Of a DNA stretch of 64,000 nucleotides, positions 23,101 to 31,817 are shown piece by piece. Positions within the stretch are counted from its first letter, which is position 1; the number at the start of each line of letters is the position of its first letter. Below the pieces are notes generated by a model. That model ran no database searches. It saw nothing but the letters and a program-made list of their open reading frames with translations, and had not been told where the DNA came from. A program made the position numbers and the translations under genes. The DNA is from Alentia gelatinosa (Eukaryota > Annelida > Polychaeta > Phyllodocida > Polynoidae): positions 64,721,722 through 64,785,721 of the forward strand of contig OX465584.1 in the NCBI GenBank assembly GCA_950022655.1. Direction: 5' to 3'.

Positions 23101-26100
23101 AGAGTGTGAGATCTTATGAGAGGGGTACACCTAGAACCTTGTACAGAATACGACTTAGAGACTGTGAGATCTTATGAGAGGGGTGCACCTAGAACCTTGT
23201 ACAGAATACGACTTAGAGAGTGTGAGATCTTATGAGAGGGGTACACCTAGAACCTTGTACAGAATACGACTTAGAGACTGTGAGATCTTATGAGAGGGGT
23301 CGTAAGAGAGAATATAAACCTGCTAAACACCAAGCTGCAAATATAGAGATAAAATAACTTTTTCATTATTAAATGTTGTAACATGATGATTTTAATTAAG
23401 TGTTTAATTCTGTGGCATTTTGAATAAGAATGCGGTAAAAACTTACAAACTGGCAAGCACGTTCACACAAAACGCTGACGTCAGCACTGCAGTAGGCGTG
23501 AGGAGGGTGCCTCCACACAGGTGGACTCCGGCACTGCCCTGAAAACACAAATCAACACGAAATCAATACACAATATATTTTTTTTTACTATATACCTGTA
23601 CTCGAATGTCTTACTTTTACTTACCAGGGACCTGTTTCAGTAGTCTCGTGACATTAGGCCTAGACAGACATCAACAGCGGCACCAACAGTGCAAGCAACA
23701 GCGGAAAAAGACTAGCAAATATCAGAAGATCGAAGTGGCCAATCTTCTAAATATTTGGAATGATTATAGATTAGATATATCCCCTACTTATATTAAAGTG
23801 TCATTGCTTAATTCATACCAGAAGTGAGTGAAACTCTGTGTGTCATCGACTGCAATCTTGTGATCTGTCTGTATGGTGTCACAGACGCCATCTAGATATG
23901 TCACGAAACTATTGAAACAGGTCCCAGGAGAACAAATTCCGTTCGTCCCCGAGTGATGAAATAATATTCATACGTCCCTCTGTACCACGTGACCTCGATC
24001 ATTCTGTCATTCTGCTATTTAATGTATTGTAGAATTGCTTTCTAAATGCTTTCTATGTATATATAGTAATAAAGAGAAACAGTGAGTGTGACTGAATTCC
24101 ATCTTTTCCTCAATATTTTGGACAGAAATACTCTTCGAGAACTTCTGATCAAATATTTCATTCAGTCACACTAACTATGTCTCTAGATATTACGCTACCA
24201 TTATTGTTCTCAGTTTTCTGATCATGGGAAACTCTCTTCCCGTTTCTGTTCTCCATTTAACTTGTTCTGCATCAATCTCTGAAGGGGAATTTGTGGCAAT
24301 TCAATACTATTTCATTACCTTCTTTAACCCTTTAATAGCCACACATCATTCACCATGTACCCATACTCTAGCAGGTACCAGAACCAAATGTGGCCTTTGT
24401 AAGGCCGGCTTTTGTAGTCAATGTTATTAGAACAAATTACAAATTCAGTAAATCTGTATTTTTAATCAGAACTTTCCGATATTTTAATGACTTACTGGCA
24501 ACACTTAGCCTAATATGTCATATAATTTTCATAATTCTTCGATAATTTTTCCAAAAAGTTAAAAAGGAACAAATACAGCATTGTTCATCCATTCCATATG
24601 GGAATGCCACATGGCATTGTCCTGCCATGGCCAGGGGAATGCCATATGGCATTGTCCTGCCATGGCCAGGGAAATACCAAATGGCATTGCCCTGCCAGAA
24701 AGGGTTAAATACCAACTTTCCACTCAAAAGTGTAGTGTGAAGTGTACTTCTGTAGATAAAATATTTTGTTTTTGTTTTATTTGGGGTCAAGGTATGGGAA
24801 TTTTCTGACCCCTGGAACCCCCCCCCCCCCCAGGGTCCTTTCTAATTCCAGCCCCCTTGGCCTGACCTCGTGCCTATCCCTGCTATTGATAAACATAATT
24901 TAATGATCTTGATGTCTTCTTTAGGTTATTGATGATGCTGAGTTCATTTATGACAGTGACAGGAAATACATTTATTGGACTATTTTTATCACAAAAAGCC
25001 TGATAGTTTTTAGTTTGTTATAATGGAGTGTTACTGTAACATATTCAGTTTGTTATAATGGAGTCTTACTGTGACATATTCAGTTTGTTATAGTGGAGTG
25101 TTACTGTTACATATTCAGTTTGTTATAATGGAGTGTTACTGTAACATATTTAGTTTGTTATAATGGAGTGTTACTGTAACATATTTAGTTTGTTATAATG
25201 GAGTGTTACTGTAACATATTCAGTTTGTTATAATGGAGTGTTTCTGTAACATATTCAGTTTGTTATAATGGAGTGTTTCTGTAACATATTCAGTTTGTTA
25301 TCATGGAGTGTAACATATTCAGTTTGTTATAATGGAGTGTTACTGTAACATGTTCAGTTTGTTATAATGGAGTGTTACTGTAACATATTCAGTTTGTTAT
25401 AATGGAGTGTAACATATTCAGTTTGTTATACTGGAGTTACTGTTAGTAGTCTGCAGACTTAAGTTTGTGTGGTATTCAGCCCACTTTTACTCCGCCGAGA
25501 TCAGGCCGAGCTCAGGATATCAGGATCAGTTCATTATAAAAGAGTGTTATTGTTGTTTGTCGACAGACTGTAGTTTGTGTGGGATTCGGCCCACTTCTAC
25601 TCCGTAGATTGGACCAAGGTGAAGATATCAGGATCAGATTAGAGCTATGATGTAATTATGATTATGACCAGGACTAGACTAGGCTGTATCTACAGAAGTC
25701 AGGATGTCTCTTGGCATGATGTCATATCTCACGTGTCACATCAACTAACTGAAACTTGTTACATCAACTAACAAACCTCATCATTGCCATAAATATATTT
25801 TCTAACTATGACACATTGGCTTCTGCACGTGTCGATATTTGATACAAATTTTATTGAAAACTTTTCTTTAAATCTGTCAGTAAATATAACTAAAGGTATG
25901 CTCATCCTTCATGTACTATCGTAAAACCGGATGAGTTTTAATCTGGGCCCCCGTATGCGACGACGGGAGTCCGGAGCCAAAACTCCAGGAGTCGCATACG
26001 GGAGCCCAGATTAAAATGAATAAGGTTTTGATTTCATCCTACCCCCTGTGAATGATATTTTTATGTGAGGATAGTAACAAAAAACACGATAAAAACTTTC

Positions 26101-28478
26101 TGAAGTCCTCCATATAGCTCTCCTTGCTGCTCTGAAGGTGCTTGGAACTACTTTCAGCTGCTGATCTCTGATTGGTCCATTTTTTGTACACTCCTAGGAG
26201 CGATTTTTTATCCGTATGCGACATACGGGCGCATGCTGAAAGTCAATGTTAAGCCTATGGGATTTTATATTAGGGGTAGGATAAATACTGATTCATCTTG
26301 CTGTGTTCACAGACTTTCAGACTACTGTTTGTCAACCGCTGCCAATCCAGTCAAGTGAAGTTGCTGCTATCGATTGTTTTTGCATATTTAAGCTCTTTAA
26401 ACTGTATCAGATGAATTCCTCATGTTAGATACCTCAATATTTGGCCATTACGCACTCCTATTTGTTACAGGGTTGTTGTAACACTTCTCCGAACTTATGA
26501 AGCGGTAAAAGACAAACCCGCAACCGAATACCCCGGATGTGATCACTGCGCATGCGTGAAAATATGTTAATTGACTCCCCACTCACCCAGCCGATGTTTG
26601 GCCACTATTTGGTAAGCATGCGTCAAACAGAGGATACGATTGGAAACCGACTTCCATTAGTCCTAAATATATACTGGAGATGGTTGTATATTGTGTACAT
26701 ATGAGGATGGTTCCGTTGTATTGTGTTTTGTGTATTTGTGTTATGCGCTGTATTTTCTGTGTCTGTTAAGTGAGTTCAGTTTGTATATTGTATATTTATA
26801 AGGATTTTACAGTTGTATTGTGTTTTGTGTGTTTGTGCTGTACGCTGTATTTTCTGTGTCTGTTTAGTTTGTATATCGTATATACATGAAGCTGAAGACA
26901 AGCCAAGCGAGAAATGCAGCGATTTCCAGCTTGGCATGTCCCCAGCATTAGGATGGTTCAGTCGTTTTGTGTGTTGTGTTTTTGTGTTGTGTGTGTATTT
27001 TCTGTGTCTATTAAATGCATTAAGTTTGTATATTGTTTACACGTAAGGTCTGTTTAATCATATTGTGTTTTGCATGTTGTTCGATTCCAGAGATCGCCGC
27101 CTTGACTCGCTTGGTGTGTCCCCAGCATTAGGATGGTTCTGTCGTTTTGTGTGTTGTGTTTTTGTGTTGTGTGTGCATTTTCTGTGTCTATTAAATGCAT
27201 TAAGTTTGTATTTTGTTTACACATAAGGTCTGTTTAATCGTATTGTGTTTTGCGTGTTTGTTTTGTGCATTGTATTTTCAATCTATCAAGTGTGTTAAGT
27301 TTGTATATTGTGTACATGTGAAGATTATTCAGTCGTATTGTGTTTTGCGTGTTTGTTTTGTGCATTGTATTTTCTGTCTATCAAGTGTGTTAAGTTTGTA
27401 TATTGTGTACATGTGAAGATTATTCAGTCGTATTGTGTTTTGTGTGTTTGTGTTGTGCTTTGTATTTTCTGTCTATTAAGTGCATTAAGTCTGTATATTG
27501 TGTATATGTGAAGATTATTCAGTCGTATTGTGTTTTGTGTGTTTGTGTTGTGTGCTGTATTTTCTGTCTATTATGTATATTAAGTTTGTATATTGTGTAC
27601 ATGTGAAGATTATTCAGTCGCATTGTGTTTTGTGTGTTTGTGTTGTGTGCTGTATTTTCTGTCTGGTAAGTGTGTTAAGTGTATATTGTGTACATGTGAG
27701 GATGTTCAGTTAGATTGTGTTTTGCATGCATTGTGTGTATTTTCTGTGTCTGTTAAGTGCGTTATAACAGGCAAAGCTCACTGGATCCGTTACATAATAC
27801 GATATACCATGTTTTGATGTATGAGTGAACATGATACTAGTATAGGTAAGTTTTCTATATTCATTTAGTGCTACAATCAAGTTGAGATTGATTTAACCAG
27901 AATCAATATGAATGTGTATTATACACCTATGCCTTGGGAGGGCAGAAGTTGTTTTCTGCTACACACCACGCGCGATGTTCATAGCCGCAATTTCGTAAAT
28001 ATAATTCAAACTGTTTGAAAATTGTTTTCTTTGGTATTGATGTTCTCATATTATTATCATTAATTCCCTGTTTGATTTTTTTGTCCATATTTTGGTTGTT
28101 TATCATTTATTTACATATTTCTGACTTAACCAATGAGATCGAGCTTTCAAAGTATGGTGGTACGGCGCCATACCGGCACAGTATGGTGGTACGACTCAAC
28201 TGCCACTTGCATAGCAGAGGTTGGTATTTGAAGTATTTTTAGGCATAAGTATATAGTACAGGTAAGTTTTCCATATACATTTAGTGCTACAATCAAGTTG
28301 AGATTGATTCAACCAGAATCATGTGAATGTGACTTACCCTGATGCTAGCCATCCAAGGCCAGGCCCCAACTCGAGCATCGCTTCCATCGACGATAAATCG
28401 TGAGTAGGCCTTACTGTGGACGAGCGAGCCCTGACTGAGCAAGGACAGCAGCACCACAACGATCACTGAGCGATCCAT
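16973..28478 (-). CDS. Secreted S1A serine-protease homologue (predicted inactive), six exons
   Basis: The model joins 28478-28338, 23538-23447, 22350-22260, 21822-21663, 19944-19793 and 17131-16973. Every intron is GT-AG and the sum is 795 nt (264 aa plus stop). The start MDRSV was chosen because a hydrophobic signal peptide follows at once (VIVVVLLSLL, residues 5-14). A short propeptide leads to RFIVDG (27-32), an altered R-IVGG activation site. Eight cysteines (55, 71, 153, 186, 199, 211, 221, 240) match the four canonical pairs 42-58, 136-201, 168-182 and 191-220. The His motif TAAHC reads TSAFC, with Phe70 at position 57. Asp102 is kept (NADLAVIRL, Asp120). GDSGGP reads RDAGGP, with Ala215 at 195 and Arg213 at 193. 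SWG reads FWA (S214F, G216A). Family knowledge says such proteins act as binding or regulatory partners. Inactivity is inferred from these residues, and the role and ligand are unknown. Confidence 0.9.
17218..17790. mobile_element. Two related foldback elements in intron 5
   Basis: Both copies share GACAGGCGGCCGTAAACCAC and return as GTGGTTTACAG around tips such as CGAGCGCTAGCTCG (about 17320) and GAGCGTTAGCGAG (about 17730). The first spans about 17250-17395 and the second about 17665-17780. Between and beside them lies sequence of the type ACCACAGTTATGGTATCTGA, which recurs at 18105. Confidence 0.7.
17795..18085. mobile_element. Bipartite head-tail element, TTATCTCACCC type
   Basis: The head palindrome (17795-17940) starts GAAACCCATGAAAGTTTAGG and has the tip CACAAAGCGAAGCCAGTG. 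The tail (about 17942-18085) runs from ATCTCACCC to GGGTGAGATAAA and carries CCAATGTTAGATCTATGG. Related copies are at 35165-35455, 50105-50405 and 52350-52605. Confidence 0.75.
18131..18445. mobile_element. Bipartite tail-head element, TTATCCTACCCC type
   Basis: The tail runs from TTATCCTACCCCTAATATAA (18132) to GGGTAGGATGAAAT (about 18275). The adjoining head palindrome has arms of the type TTTTAATCTTGGCC and CTCCTGGGGTTTTGG, with the tip CACTCGCTTCACCTCATG. Close relatives are at 30098-30395, 51918-52225 and 52645-52945. Confidence 0.8.
18590..19380. repeat. About 350-bp tandem repeat (2.3 units) in intron 5 with nuclear-receptor-like half sites
   Basis: Units start near 18600, 18950 and 19300, each with TATRAAAAAxTxAGGGGGCCAT followed by TTTCCATGGMAAC. 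The first two carry CAAGGTCATGACCTC and a second AAGGTCA. The second also has AAGGTCAAAGGTCAG, a DR1 arrangement. The units have diverged substantially. Confidence 0.7.
19058..19526. repeat. Inverted repeat with arms of about 100 bp in intron 5
   Basis: The left arm (about 19058-19160) and right arm (about 19424-19526) are near-perfect reverse complements. Both contain the CTCCCACAGCTTGTGTTTAA segment or its complement. They enclose about 260 bp and could fold into a long intronic hairpin. The left arm lies inside the 350-bp repeat. Confidence 0.8.
19793..19944 (-). CDS. Exon 5 of the serine-protease homologue
   Basis: This 152-nt exon follows CCTCTCAG and ends at GTAAGT. It encodes LNPVLQQKQLVGWTNENCRK and continues to KIRCASEP and GTCT. 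It carries the cysteines equivalent to 168, 182 and 191. The residue at the S1-pocket position 189 is Gly (GTC context), not the Asp of trypsins. It ends in phase 0. Confidence 0.88.
20050..21655. other. Intron 4 of the serine-protease homologue, no feature recognised
   Basis: This is AT-rich sequence with poly-T tracts (for example about 21270-21295) and no convincing ORF, array or element. Near 19985-20050 there is a short segment starting TTCCACTGGACCGACTGTCG. It resembles the start of the 'TCCACTGTGCGAC' repeat family seen at 5829 and 55955, but only the beginning matches. Confidence 0.5.
21663..21822 (-). CDS. Exon 4 (Asp-102 region) of the serine-protease homologue
   Basis: This 160-nt exon encodes HEDWDRQTF, then NADLAVIRLKR with the conserved catalytic Asp120, then VRPIEMAP, and ends with CTFTGWGTL carrying Cys136. 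The acceptor is TTTTCAG and the donor GTAAGA. It ends one base into an Asp codon completed by exon 5. The FNADLAVIRL motif is the clearest family signature in the gene. Confidence 0.9.
21955..22250 (+). mobile_element. piggyBac-like TTAA element, 5'-truncated copy in intron 3
   Basis: It shares AAAACAAGGATGGTCACCTA, AGCACGGTGACCCCCGATTC and GAAAATGACATGGGTTTAAA with 31818-32338. It ends CAAATTGTCTGATATATCTT, a few bases from the exon 3 donor, so the copy nearly abuts coding sequence. Confidence 0.65.
22260..22350 (-). CDS. Exon 3 of the serine-protease homologue
   Basis: This 91-nt exon lies between a CTTTCAG acceptor and a GTAAGT donor. It encodes DEVTVALGVFDQNRG and a following RPEVIRPESIEV stretch, the position of the VVLGxHD strand in chymotrypsins. 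It completes a split Leu codon at its 5' edge and ends in phase 0. A minisatellite begins within about 30 bp of its acceptor. Confidence 0.85.
22378..23300. repeat. 58-60 bp minisatellite that reverses orientation, in intron 2
   Basis: About eleven direct units (CCCCTCTCATAAGATCTCAC core) run from 22378 to about 23036. The array then flips, and four to five units run as the reverse complement (GTGAGATCTTATGAGAGGGG) to 23300. The junction lies at TAAGATCTTAGAGAG (about 23030-23045). The inverted part forms arms of roughly 260 bp with almost no loop. Confidence 0.92.
23447..23538 (-). CDS. Exon 2 (His-57 region) of the serine-protease homologue
   Basis: This 92-nt exon follows a TTTTCAG acceptor and precedes a GTAAGT donor. 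It encodes the HLCGGTLLTP strand and the AVLTSAFCVN helix start. Normal family members have AVLTAAHCV, so the catalytic His codon is TTT (Phe) here, two changes away from any His codon. Both flanking cysteines (42 and 58) are present. It ends two bases into a Leu codon completed by exon 3. Confidence 0.9.
23626..23930. mobile_element. Short TIR element, GGGACCTGTTTCA ends, in intron 1
   Basis: The left end GGGACCTGTTTCAGTAGTCT and right end (inverse of TGGGACCTGTTTCAATAGTT) give an imperfect inverted repeat of about 28 bp that also covers CGTGACAT. The interior has no ORF of note. It lies close upstream of exon 2 on the transcribed strand. Confidence 0.6.
23935..24175. mobile_element. Foldback element, copy related to 45455-45740
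   Basis: It shares ATTCATACGTCCCTCTGTAC and a palindrome bounded by GTGAGTGTGACTGAATTCCA and TTTCATTCAGTCACACTAAC. The copy at 45455-45740 is inverted and keeps a better stem. Confidence 0.6.
24324..24708. mobile_element. TTAA-bounded element with CCCTTT ends, possibly a piggyBac remnant
   Basis: TTAACCCTTTAATAGCC at the left faces AGAAAGGGTTAA at the right. TTAA plus a CCCTTT/AAAGGG terminus is the form of piggyBac ends. Inside, a plus-strand frame ends GTRTKCGLCKAGFCSQCY and then stops (24430). This Cys-rich tail could be a trace of the transposase zinc-binding end, but the match is short. A 37-bp duplication (CATATGGCATTGTCCTGCCA) lies near the right end. Confidence 0.45.
25000..25440. 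repeat. 35-36 bp minisatellite in intron 1
   Basis: About 12 units of CAGTTTGTTATAATGGAGTG plus TTACTGTAACATATT, with some short units lacking the TTACTG portion. Confidence 0.93.
25440..25645. repeat. Direct duplication of about 105 bp
   Basis: GCAGACTTAAGTTTGTGTGG and GACAGACTGTAGTTTGTGTG head two units. Both continue through GGCCCACTTCTACTCCG-type sequence to GATATCAGGATCAG. Confidence 0.7.
25918..26284. mobile_element. Bipartite head-tail element, TTATCCTACCCC type
   Basis: The head (about 25925-26030) pairs GAGTTTTAATCTGGGCCCCC with GGAGCCCAGATTAAAAT around a GCGACGACGGGAGTC tip. The tail (26035-26284) runs from CATCCTACCCC to GGGGTAGGATAA and holds CAATGTTAAGCCTATGGG. Confidence 0.8.
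26690..27765. repeat. 95-bp minisatellite in intron 1
   Basis: About ten units include GTGAAGATTATTCAGTCGTA, TTGTGTTTTGTGTGTTTG and AAGTTTGTATATTGTGTACA. Because 95 is not a multiple of three, each unit shifts frame, which yields a ladder of overlapping 67-74 codon ORFs starting every 95 bp. These are artefacts of the array. Confidence 0.93.
27843..28332. repeat. Direct duplication of about 72 bp touching the intron 1 donor
   Basis: GTTTTCTATATTCATTTAGT (27850) recurs as GTTTTCCATATACATTTAGT (28266). Both continue AGTTGAGATTGATT and CCAGAATCA. The right copy ends at the exon 1 donor site and the left lies 415 bp further into the intron. Confidence 0.75.
28338..28478 (-). CDS. Exon 1 of the serine-protease homologue
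   Basis: It encodes 47 residues: signal peptide, short propeptide, the IVDG start of the mature chain and the conserved AWPWMASIR stretch. It ends in phase 0 at a GTAAGT donor (28337-28332). The frame stays open upstream to 28553, but the signal peptide starts at the second Met (28478), which is therefore the preferred start. Confidence 0.9.
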
Positions 28479-28501
28479 CGCTGAAAGATCTCTCTCCTCA
28501 G

Positions 28502-28592
28502 TCCAGTGAGGAATGAGGATATAACCAAGGCCTGATGAACTCAAAGATCTCACTCAGTTCAGTGAGGAATGAGGATAAAACCAAGGCCTGAT
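28502..28592 (-). promoter_or_regulatory. Candidate core promoter with a tandem duplication upstream of the serine-protease homologue
   Basis: On the minus strand, two near-identical units of about 55 bp contain CATCAGGCCTTGGTT, then TTATCCTCATTCCTCACTG. The nearer unit reads TTATATCC (28519-28524), a TATA-like box about 40-45 bp before the chosen ATG. The farther unit reads TTTTATCC. The position suits a TATA promoter with a very short leader, but no start-site data exist. Confidence 0.35.
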
Positions 28593-29003
28593 GTACTTAA
28601 TAAGATCTCACTTCCACAGCTCCAGGTGAGAGACTGGAGGGAGTTTGGCAGACTCTGTGCTATATGGTACTGATTAGCATATCTCTGTAGAGATAGTTTC
28701 TCCTGGCAACTTGTTATGTAAAGTGTAAATCTCCTGATAGAGAGTGAGGGTTCACGGGTGGTGCAGCTACCAGGACTGAGAGGATCTCAGATAAGGTGAG
28801 GCGTGTGTCGTAACACTGAGATCACGTCTGAGCCTACTGTCACGACAGACAATTCAACAGAAGGTGGTTCATCAGTGGGCTAGAACATTCTGCTATTGTT
28901 TTTTATTATCAACCTAATACAAAGTGTCCATAGGAAACACATGGTCAGCGTGTTTTTAGATACCTGGAGCATACAGATATATCCACCTAATACATATGAG
29001 GAT

Positions 29004-29222
29004 GAGAATACACAAGTAAGCAATAGGGTGTTGAGATCTAAGATAAAATCTGTTATTAAATTGCCAAAACCGAGAACAGAATTCTTCAAAAAGTCACCCC
29101 TGTATAGAGGTGGAGTGTTGTGGAACCAACAGACTGAAGAACTGAAAACTAAACCTACAAAAGATTTGTTTAAAACGCATATGAAAACCCTGTTAAGGAT
29201 TGAAAATGATTGTGGTACTTGA
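29004..29222 (+). pseudogene. C-terminal fragment of a non-LTR reverse transcriptase
   Basis: The plus frame reads RSKIKSVIKLPKPRTEFFKK, then SPLYRGGVLWNQQTEELKTK and DLFKTHMKTLLRI, before TGA at 29220. This is the 'K(S/N)SxxYRGxxLWN' end of Jockey/CR1-like ORF2. It belongs to a different lineage from the DWR-ending fragments at 7 and 8 kb. The domain is cut off upstream. Confidence 0.65.
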
Positions 29223-29574
29223 TGATATCTTTAGAAAATATTGTTGGATTAAGACACAATGAGTGCATTAAGCATGTCTAACAAACATTACTATTCTTGA
29301 ACCTAGGGGCAGATGTAACCCAGTGGGTGTATGTTGTTTCACCTCATCTCATCATTTATTTTTCTTTTATTTCTAGTCTTATTCGTTTGATAGTAGTAGT
29401 CTATACCACACATGCCGGTTATTTGTGAAAGTGTGCCATAACACACATGGTCGCTTACAATGTATATCGCAAGGATGGAGCTGTGTAACCCAGCAAGCTG
29501 TAAAACCGCCAACTCTGGCGAAGTTTGTTAATAAAAAAAAACAAAAGAAACAACAAAACATAGTGTCCATGGAA

Positions 29575-29930
29575 AATATACATGAGCAGCATGTATCTAC
29601 ATACCTGGAGCATACAGATATGTTGTATGCTTCGGGCTGCAAAATCTGGTGCATACGGAAAAATAGTGTGTATACAAAAATAGTGGATACCTGAACTAAT
29701 GAACTGATATCAGTACCCCACTCGTCAGGAAAAGGTGAATAATAAATACAATATAGACTGGTTTCAGATAAAGGCAGTTGTATGCTCCCCAGAGTTGCCT
29801 CTGCGCAATATCCTCACATACGTTCGGATATTACTACGCGTCAACTCCTCGGAGCATACGGTCACTTGTACCTGAAATCAGTCAATATTGCGTATATAGC
29901 CATATATGTCATGTCATATATTTATCATCA
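29575..29930. mobile_element. 'GTATGCTCCGGG' bipartite family member
   Basis: The tail (about 29575-29760) holds CATACAGATATGTTGTATGC, GTGCATACGGAAAAATAGTG and TGAATAATAAATACAATATA. The head (about 29760-29890) pairs CAGTTGTATGCTCCCCAGAG with CTCCTCGGAGCATACGGTCA around ATATCCTCACATACGTTCGGATATT. A short related fragment lies at 28925-28990. Confidence 0.7.
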
Positions 29931-30097
29931 TATTTCAGCATACAGAGGAGATACTTTATAGCAAACGATGTTTGTTGTTGTTACTAGTGGTCGATAGCTG
30001 TTGTGCTTAGGCCAATATGATTGTGGTGATAATATCCCACAGCTAAGTTCTACCCTGTGAAAGATTCATACCACACCCGTAGGTTGGTTCCTGACTA

Positions 30098-30398
30098 TTA
30101 TCCTACCCCTAATATAATATCCCATAGGCTTAACATTGGGTTTCCGTATGCCACGCTCACTGGCATAATAGTTTTATATGCCACTAGTGACATACAACAT
30201 TGTTATCATGTAATATTCCAAAATCAAGGAGATAGGGTAGGATAAAATCAAAACCTGATTCGTTTTAATCTTGGCCACCGCATTCCACTCCTGGAGTTTT
30301 GGCTCTGGACTTCACTCGACTTCGCCTCGTGAAATCACTATGCCAAACTCCAGTCGTGGCATACAGTGGCCAAGATTAAAACTCATCCAGTTTTACGA
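30098..30398. mobile_element. Bipartite tail-head element, TTATCCTACCCC type
   Basis: The tail spans 30098-30243, containing CCATAGGCTTAACATTGGG. The head spans 30245-30398, with the tip CTCGACTTCGCCTCG (30315-30329) and the arms TTAATCTTGGCCACCGCATT and GGCCAAGATTAAAACTCATC. It is nearly identical to 51918-52225 and 52645-52945. Confidence 0.88.
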
Positions 30399-31104
30399 TA
30401 GTATGAGCTGGCTAGGCCAATAACCCTATTCAAACAAGTGGAAATAAGGTATTTGGGCAATCTCATGAGGGAGAGAGGTTGTGCTGGTTCTCCTTGCCAC
30501 TGCAAATCAGCGAGGAAACCAGTGAAAGTTCAAGGTCGCTCACACCTTGCTCTAGCTGGGCATTACCTGGCCCATTTTTCATTGGAGTAGAAAATCAATA
30601 GCTTCTGTATAAAAATAAGTGACTTGTGATGGTATGCAGTGCAGTCTTCCATGCTCTCCAAGTTATAAACTTTGGTTAATTGTGTCCGGTTTCCCCATAT
30701 CTCTTACTTAATTTTTGCTATTAAGGTACTAATTGCCAGGAGTTTTGGCTCTCCTCATTGTGCTTGTGGGTTTTACGAATAAAACTCTGTTTTATTGAAA
30801 TCTGTTGTCTTTGTTCTGAGTGAATAGGATTATTGGCCTAACCAGTTCACACTTGTCAGGAACCAACCTACATCTGCAGGGTAACACTTAACCACCAGAT
30901 ATAATCAAATTTTTTTATAATTTTTTTTATTCAATAATCAGACAGTACAACTCACCATTGGTAGGCGTTTTTAAATGCGTGTCTAAACTCAGTTGATCAT
31001 AGTCGTTACATTTCTGATTCTGGTAGTAATTGTTTTAATTAACAACAAGATAAATAAATAGAGCAAATGAATTGCTATAACAAAATAGGGACAGTACAGT
31101 ACTT

Positions 31105-31396
31105 AGAAGGAAACCCACGAGATAAAAATAGCTTGGTCCGTACTCCACCGAGTTTGACTGGAGAGTAATTCACGAAGCGAAGTTGAGTGAATTACTCTGT
31201 GGTCAAATGAGGTGGAGTGCAGACCAAGCTATTTTCATCGAGTGGGTTTCTGATTTTATCTCACCCCCTATAACATTGTTTATTGATGAATTTAATCACC
31301 AATTAGCCATTGAGTATTGAGTACACGAACCTCACGGCCGTGGAGTACGAGTTCATGATGTTAAGCTTATGGAGAAAAATACCGGGGTGAGATAAA
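31105..31396. mobile_element. Bipartite head-tail element, TTATCTCACCCC type
   Basis: The head (31110-31245) pairs AATAGCTTGGTCCGTACTCC with GGAGTGCAGACCAAGCTATT and has the tip CACGAAGCGAAGTTGAGTG. The tail (31253-31396) runs from TTATCTCACCCC to CGGGGTGAGATAAA with GATGTTAAGCTTATGG. Confidence 0.85.
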
Positions 31397-31817
31397 ATAC
31401 AGTATAGTACATAGATTGACAGATCAAACAGTGAACTGTCAACATACAGACAAACGGACAGACAATGGGTGGTGATTGGAGCCATAGTGTTCACGACCAT
31501 AAGACTGGGTTTTCATCTAGAAATGCCTTTATCTGTATTTTGGCCACCACAGTCATATTGGCCTAAGCACAACAGCCAACGACCACTACTCTAGTGACAA
31601 CAACAAACATTGGTAGACAGAAAGACAGTAACAGAGAGACAGAAAGAGGGACAGAGAAAATGGTAGATATCTATTCAATAAAAAGTATAATGAACATAGG
31701 TTTCATTATTACTTTGTTAAATCATGAATATTTATTCATCGTTTATATCTGCTTTCAAAGCCTATATAGAACAAAACTACTGTGATTGAGGCGCACACAG
31801 CAGATACCGAATGGGAT

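Noticed and set aside
27213..27817. Ladder of 67-74 codon ORFs with CVLCVC-like repeats
   Set aside because: ORF starts recur every 95 bp, the array period, and frames shift from unit to unit. No single protein is encoded.
28479..28553. Upstream Met at 28553 as start of the serine-protease homologue
   Set aside because: Using it would put 25 polar residues before the signal peptide, and this part overlaps the TATA-like box. The Met at 28478 is better placed.
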